Below are positions 61,597-64,000 of a DNA stretch of 64,000 nucleotides, one piece after another. A program made the position numbers and the translations under genes. The notes beneath the pieces were generated by a model. It ran no database searches. It had not been told where the DNA came from and saw nothing but the letters and a program-made list of their open reading frames with translations. How positions within the stretch are numbered: the stretch's first letter is position 1; the number at the start of each line of letters is the position of its first letter. The DNA is from Bacteroidota bacterium (GTDB taxonomy: Bacteria > Bacteroidota > Bacteroidia > Bacteroidales > GCA-2711565), in the NCBI GenBank assembly GCA_018816945.1, contig JAHIVC010000099.1:378554-442553 (forward strand), written 5' to 3'.

Positions 61597-63918
61597 ATGA
61601 TTAAATCTTATATCAAAATCGCTATCCGAAATTTTACGAGAAATATAACTTTCTCATTGATAAATCTTTTTGGACTGAGCATCGCTTTCGCCCTGTTCAT
61701 CCTGCTTTCATTATACATTAGAAGCGAACTTACAACCGACAAACATATTGAGAATGTAGAAAATATCTATTGTTTGTATGAAAAAAACAAAAACCATATT
61801 TCAACCGCAGGTATGTTTGCTGAATATGTTAACGGCCGTTATCCTGAAATAAAACAGGTTTGCAGGAACTTTAAGTATGATGGGGAATTTTTTTTGAAAG
61901 ACGGGAGTTTTGTATACTTTGACAGATTCATTACAGTCGATTCAAACTATTTTGAAATATTCAGGAACAAAGCCATACTAGGCAATCTTGAACATGCTTT
62001 GGATGGGAAAAACGGAATGGTACTGACCGAAACTGCCGCGAAAGCCTTGTTTGGTGATAAAAACCCAATAGGAAAAACGGTTAACTGGAACAACAATTAT
62101 GATTTTGTAGTTAATGCCGTGATTCCGGATGTACCTGAAAATTCAAGTTACCATGCGGATTGTTACGTTTCGATCTTGTGCCTATTGGTTATTGACAAAG
62201 CAAAGCTTATCAGTCCCGGAGACTGGACCATAACAACCTTTGTAGAGGTCAATGAAAATGTGGATATCACAAAACTGGAAAAAAAGCTGAGTACAGATTT
62301 ATTGGAACAGTTCAAACAGAATACCAATTGGGGCTTGCTTCCCTATTTGGATATTTACTTTAATCAACAAAAAGTCAATACCTATGGTTTCAGACATGGA
62401 AATAAACAATTTGTGCTGTTGTTTATTTGGATTGCGTTGTTTATCCTCGTCATTGCCTGCATCAATTATATAAATTTAACTACCGCCAAGACCGGAAGCC
62501 GGGCAAGAGAAGTTGGAATTCGTAAGGTTGTGGGCGCTTATAAGCAGAAGCTGATAAAACAGTTTCTTGCCGAATCCATCCTCCTGATCCTTTTTTCACT
62601 TGTTATTGGATTTTTATTGGCAGAATTTACAATTAATGAATTTAACCGATTGGCTGAAATAAATTTACACGTAAAGACTTTTTATGAATATCCATACAAT
62701 ATCGTGTTTATTTTAGGAGCAATTATTTTGGGAATAATTTCGGGCTTGTACCCTGCATTTGTTCTGACATCTTTTAAAACTGTCGAGGTGATAAAAGGAA
62801 AAGTAAATAAAAGTAAAGGTGGTGTAATTGCAAGAAAAGCACTCATGGTTTTCCAGTTTATTATATCATTGATTATGATTGTTGGTACCATTGTAATTTA
62901 CCGTCAGATCAATTATGTAAAACAAATAAACCTTGGGTTTAACAAGGAACATGTGATCCATTTAAAAACCAATGATGCAGCCTATAAGAATGCACAGGAC
63001 TTTAAAAACGAATTGCTGGCCATACTTGGAGTTGAAAAAGTTTCATTTTGTGCAGGTATTCCAGGGGATGTCACCAATGGGATCTATGATGAGATTGATG
63101 GCCAGGAAATCTATATGAAACATTTGTCTTGTGATGATGAATATCTGGATTTGATGGGCATGGAACTTGTCAGTGGCCGGAACTTTTCGGGTGTGGATGC
63201 ATCTGATATAAGGAAAACCTATATGGTGAATGAAGCTGCAGTAAAAGCTTTTGGCTTGGAAAATCCATACGAGGTCAAATTTTTTGGTTTCTTAAAACTG
63301 ATCGGGATTGTTAAAGATTTTAATTTTCAAAGCCTTCATCAACCGATTGCCCCATTATTTATTACCTTTTTGGATAACATGGAGGAAATAGTTATCCGTA
63401 TTTCCGGCACAAATCAAACCGCCATAATTGATCAAATTGAAAAAGCCTGGATCAAAAAATATCCGAAAGACCCATTTTCTTTTAAGTTTGTTGATCAGGT
63501 TGTAGATCAACAATACAAATCCGAAGAACGCCTTGGCAAGATTGTGGGTTACTTTTCCATATTTGCATTGATTATTGCTTGTATGGGTTTATTGGGAATG
63601 ACTTCTTATATGATACAGCAACGACATCGTGAAATCGGAATCCGAAAAGTTCATGGCGGATCTGTTCAACAAATTATCAATATGCTTTCTTTTGAGTTTG
63701 TGAAATGGGTCATCCTTGCTTTTCTATTATCCGTTCCGGTATCATATTATCTCATGAAAACGTGGTTAGCTAAAAACTTTACCTATCAGGTCGAGGTGGA
63801 ATGGTGGATATTCATTGTAAGCGGAATTATAGTTGTTGTTATCTCACTCTTAACAGTTATTCTACAATCTTATCGGGCTGCTGTGATGAATCCGGTGGAT
63901 AGTTTGAGATATGAATAA
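61597..63918 (+). CDS. FtsX/MacB-type pseudo-dimeric ABC permease, unit D (P8)
   Basis: The 773-residue close paralogue of P7 has the same start (MIKSYIKIAIRNFTRN), coupling segments GSRAREVGIRKVVGAYKQK and QQRHREIGIRKVHGGSVQQ, and the same end NPVDSLRYE. The first periplasmic domain is moderately conserved and the second, around residues 470-560, is more diverged from P7. That is where ligand choice would be expected to differ. The bases before its start resemble those before P7, including TTTGAC, but the -24 GG is lost, so it probably depends on read-through past the hairpin. Its stop is directly followed by the stop of the convergent kinase gene. Confidence 0.88.
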   Translation: MIKSYIKIAIRNFTRNITFSLINLFGLSIAFALFILLSLYIRSELTTDKHIENVENIYCLYEKNKNHISTAGMFAEYVNGRYPEIKQVCRNFKYDGEFFLKDGSFVYFDRFITVDSNYFEIFRNKAILGNLEHALDGKNGMVLTETAAKALFGDKNPIGKTVNWNNNYDFVVNAVIPDVPENSSYHADCYVSILCLLVIDKAKLISPGDWTITTFVEVNENVDITKLEKKLSTDLLEQFKQNTNWGLLPYLDIYFNQQKVNTYGFRHGNKQFVLLFIWIALFILVIACINYINLTTAKTGSRAREVGIRKVVGAYKQKLIKQFLAESILLILFSLVIGFLLAEFTINEFNRLAEINLHVKTFYEYPYNIVFILGAIILGIISGLYPAFVLTSFKTVEVIKGKVNKSKGGVIARKALMVFQFIISLIMIVGTIVIYRQINYVKQINLGFNKEHVIHLKTNDAAYKNAQDFKNELLAILGVEKVSFCAGIPGDVTNGIYDEIDGQEIYMKHLSCDDEYLDLMGMELVSGRNFSGVDASDIRKTYMVNEAAVKAFGLENPYEVKFFGFLKLIGIVKDFNFQSLHQPIAPLFITFLDNMEEIVIRISGTNQTAIIDQIEKAWIKKYPKDPFSFKFVDQVVDQQYKSEERLGKIVGYFSIFALIIACMGLLGMTSYMIQQRHREIGIRKVHGGSVQQIINMLSFEFVKWVILAFLLSVPVSYYLMKTWLAKNFTYQVEVEWWIFIVSGIIVVVISLLTVILQSYRAAVMNPVDSLRYE

Positions 63919-64000
63919 TTAAAACATTAAAGTGAAAGTACTTCCTTTGTTTACAGTAGATTGAACAGAAATATTTCCATTATGCATCCGCATAATCTGG
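63919..64000 (-). CDS. Histidine kinase, C-terminal end only (5' part outside window)
   Basis: The minus-strand frame encodes QIMRMHNGNISVQS...NKGSTFTLMF and stops at 63919-63921. This is the end of the ATPase domain of the same kinase family as at 40459, 56293 and 23439. The remaining gene, and presumably its regulator and another permease promoter, lie right of the window. It abuts the P8 stop codon with no spacer and continues the unit pattern. Confidence 0.85.
   Translation of the reverse strand, partial: QIMRMHNGNISVQSTVNKGSTFTLMF

Noticed and set aside
1-64000. CRISPR arrays, tRNA or rRNA genes, phage genes
   Set aside because: None was seen on reading; no short regularly spaced repeats, no clover-leaf with the conserved T-loop text, and no phage structural genes. 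A covariance search would be needed to exclude a tRNA fully.

Overview
The window is AT-rich DNA from a member of the Bacteroidota. The evidence is SusC-type CarboxypepD_reg/plug proteins, a Bacteroidota-type M28 glutaminyl-cyclase-like lipoprotein, fused IcmF, genes without clear Shine-Dalgarno sites, and many MacB-type 800-residue permeases. No rRNA, tRNA or CRISPR array was seen. The genus cannot be named from the sequence.

Bases 1-12.7 kb hold short branched-chain acyl-CoA metabolism. First come the 3' end of icmF and butyrate kinase. A small IS200-type transposase gene framed by two palindromes follows. Next is a minus-strand block: acetoacetyl-CoA synthetase, acyl-CoA dehydrogenase, a carboxyltransferase fused to a biotin carrier, methylglutaconyl-CoA hydratase and methylcrotonyl-CoA carboxylase beta. 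Two plus-strand HMG-CoA-lyase-family genes complete it. Together they can take 3-methylcrotonyl-CoA through methylglutaconyl-CoA and HMG-CoA to acetoacetate and acetoacetyl-CoA. No biotin carboxylase gene is present, which leaves open a transcarboxylase-like arrangement.

Bases 12.8-23.4 kb are mixed and mostly housekeeping: an MBL-fold hydrolase and a ROK-family protein, a small lipoprotein, two tandem barrel-less TonB-plug proteins with identical signal-peptide DNA, DNA polymerase I, PIN-PhoH, an M28 peptidase and a nitroreductase.

Bases 23.4-64 kb are the remarkable part. Four complete pairs of an NtrC-type sigma54 activator and a histidine kinase, one kinase running off the right edge and one kinase remnant alternate with eight FtsX/MacB-type pseudo-dimeric permeases. 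Only one MacB-type ATPase and one HlyD-type adaptor are present, in the first unit. Each kinase has two membrane helices joined by only a few residues, so no extracytoplasmic sensor domain. Each pair is divergent from permease or adaptor genes. The divergent gaps carry sigma54-like -24/-12 elements 46-60 bases before the start codon and ordered dyad half-sites upstream. The layout resembles, without evident homology of the regulators, the Bce-type modules of Firmicutes in which a sensor-less kinase is controlled by an FtsX-type permease. I propose a multiplied, sigma54-wired family of permease-sensing envelope-stress or detoxification modules.

Inside this region, 32-35.9 kb is an unrelated NatAB-type ABC-2 exporter with a winged-helix protein. 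Bases 35.98-37.46 kb look like an integron-cassette-like segment carrying a secreted papain-like protein and ending in an attC-like fold.
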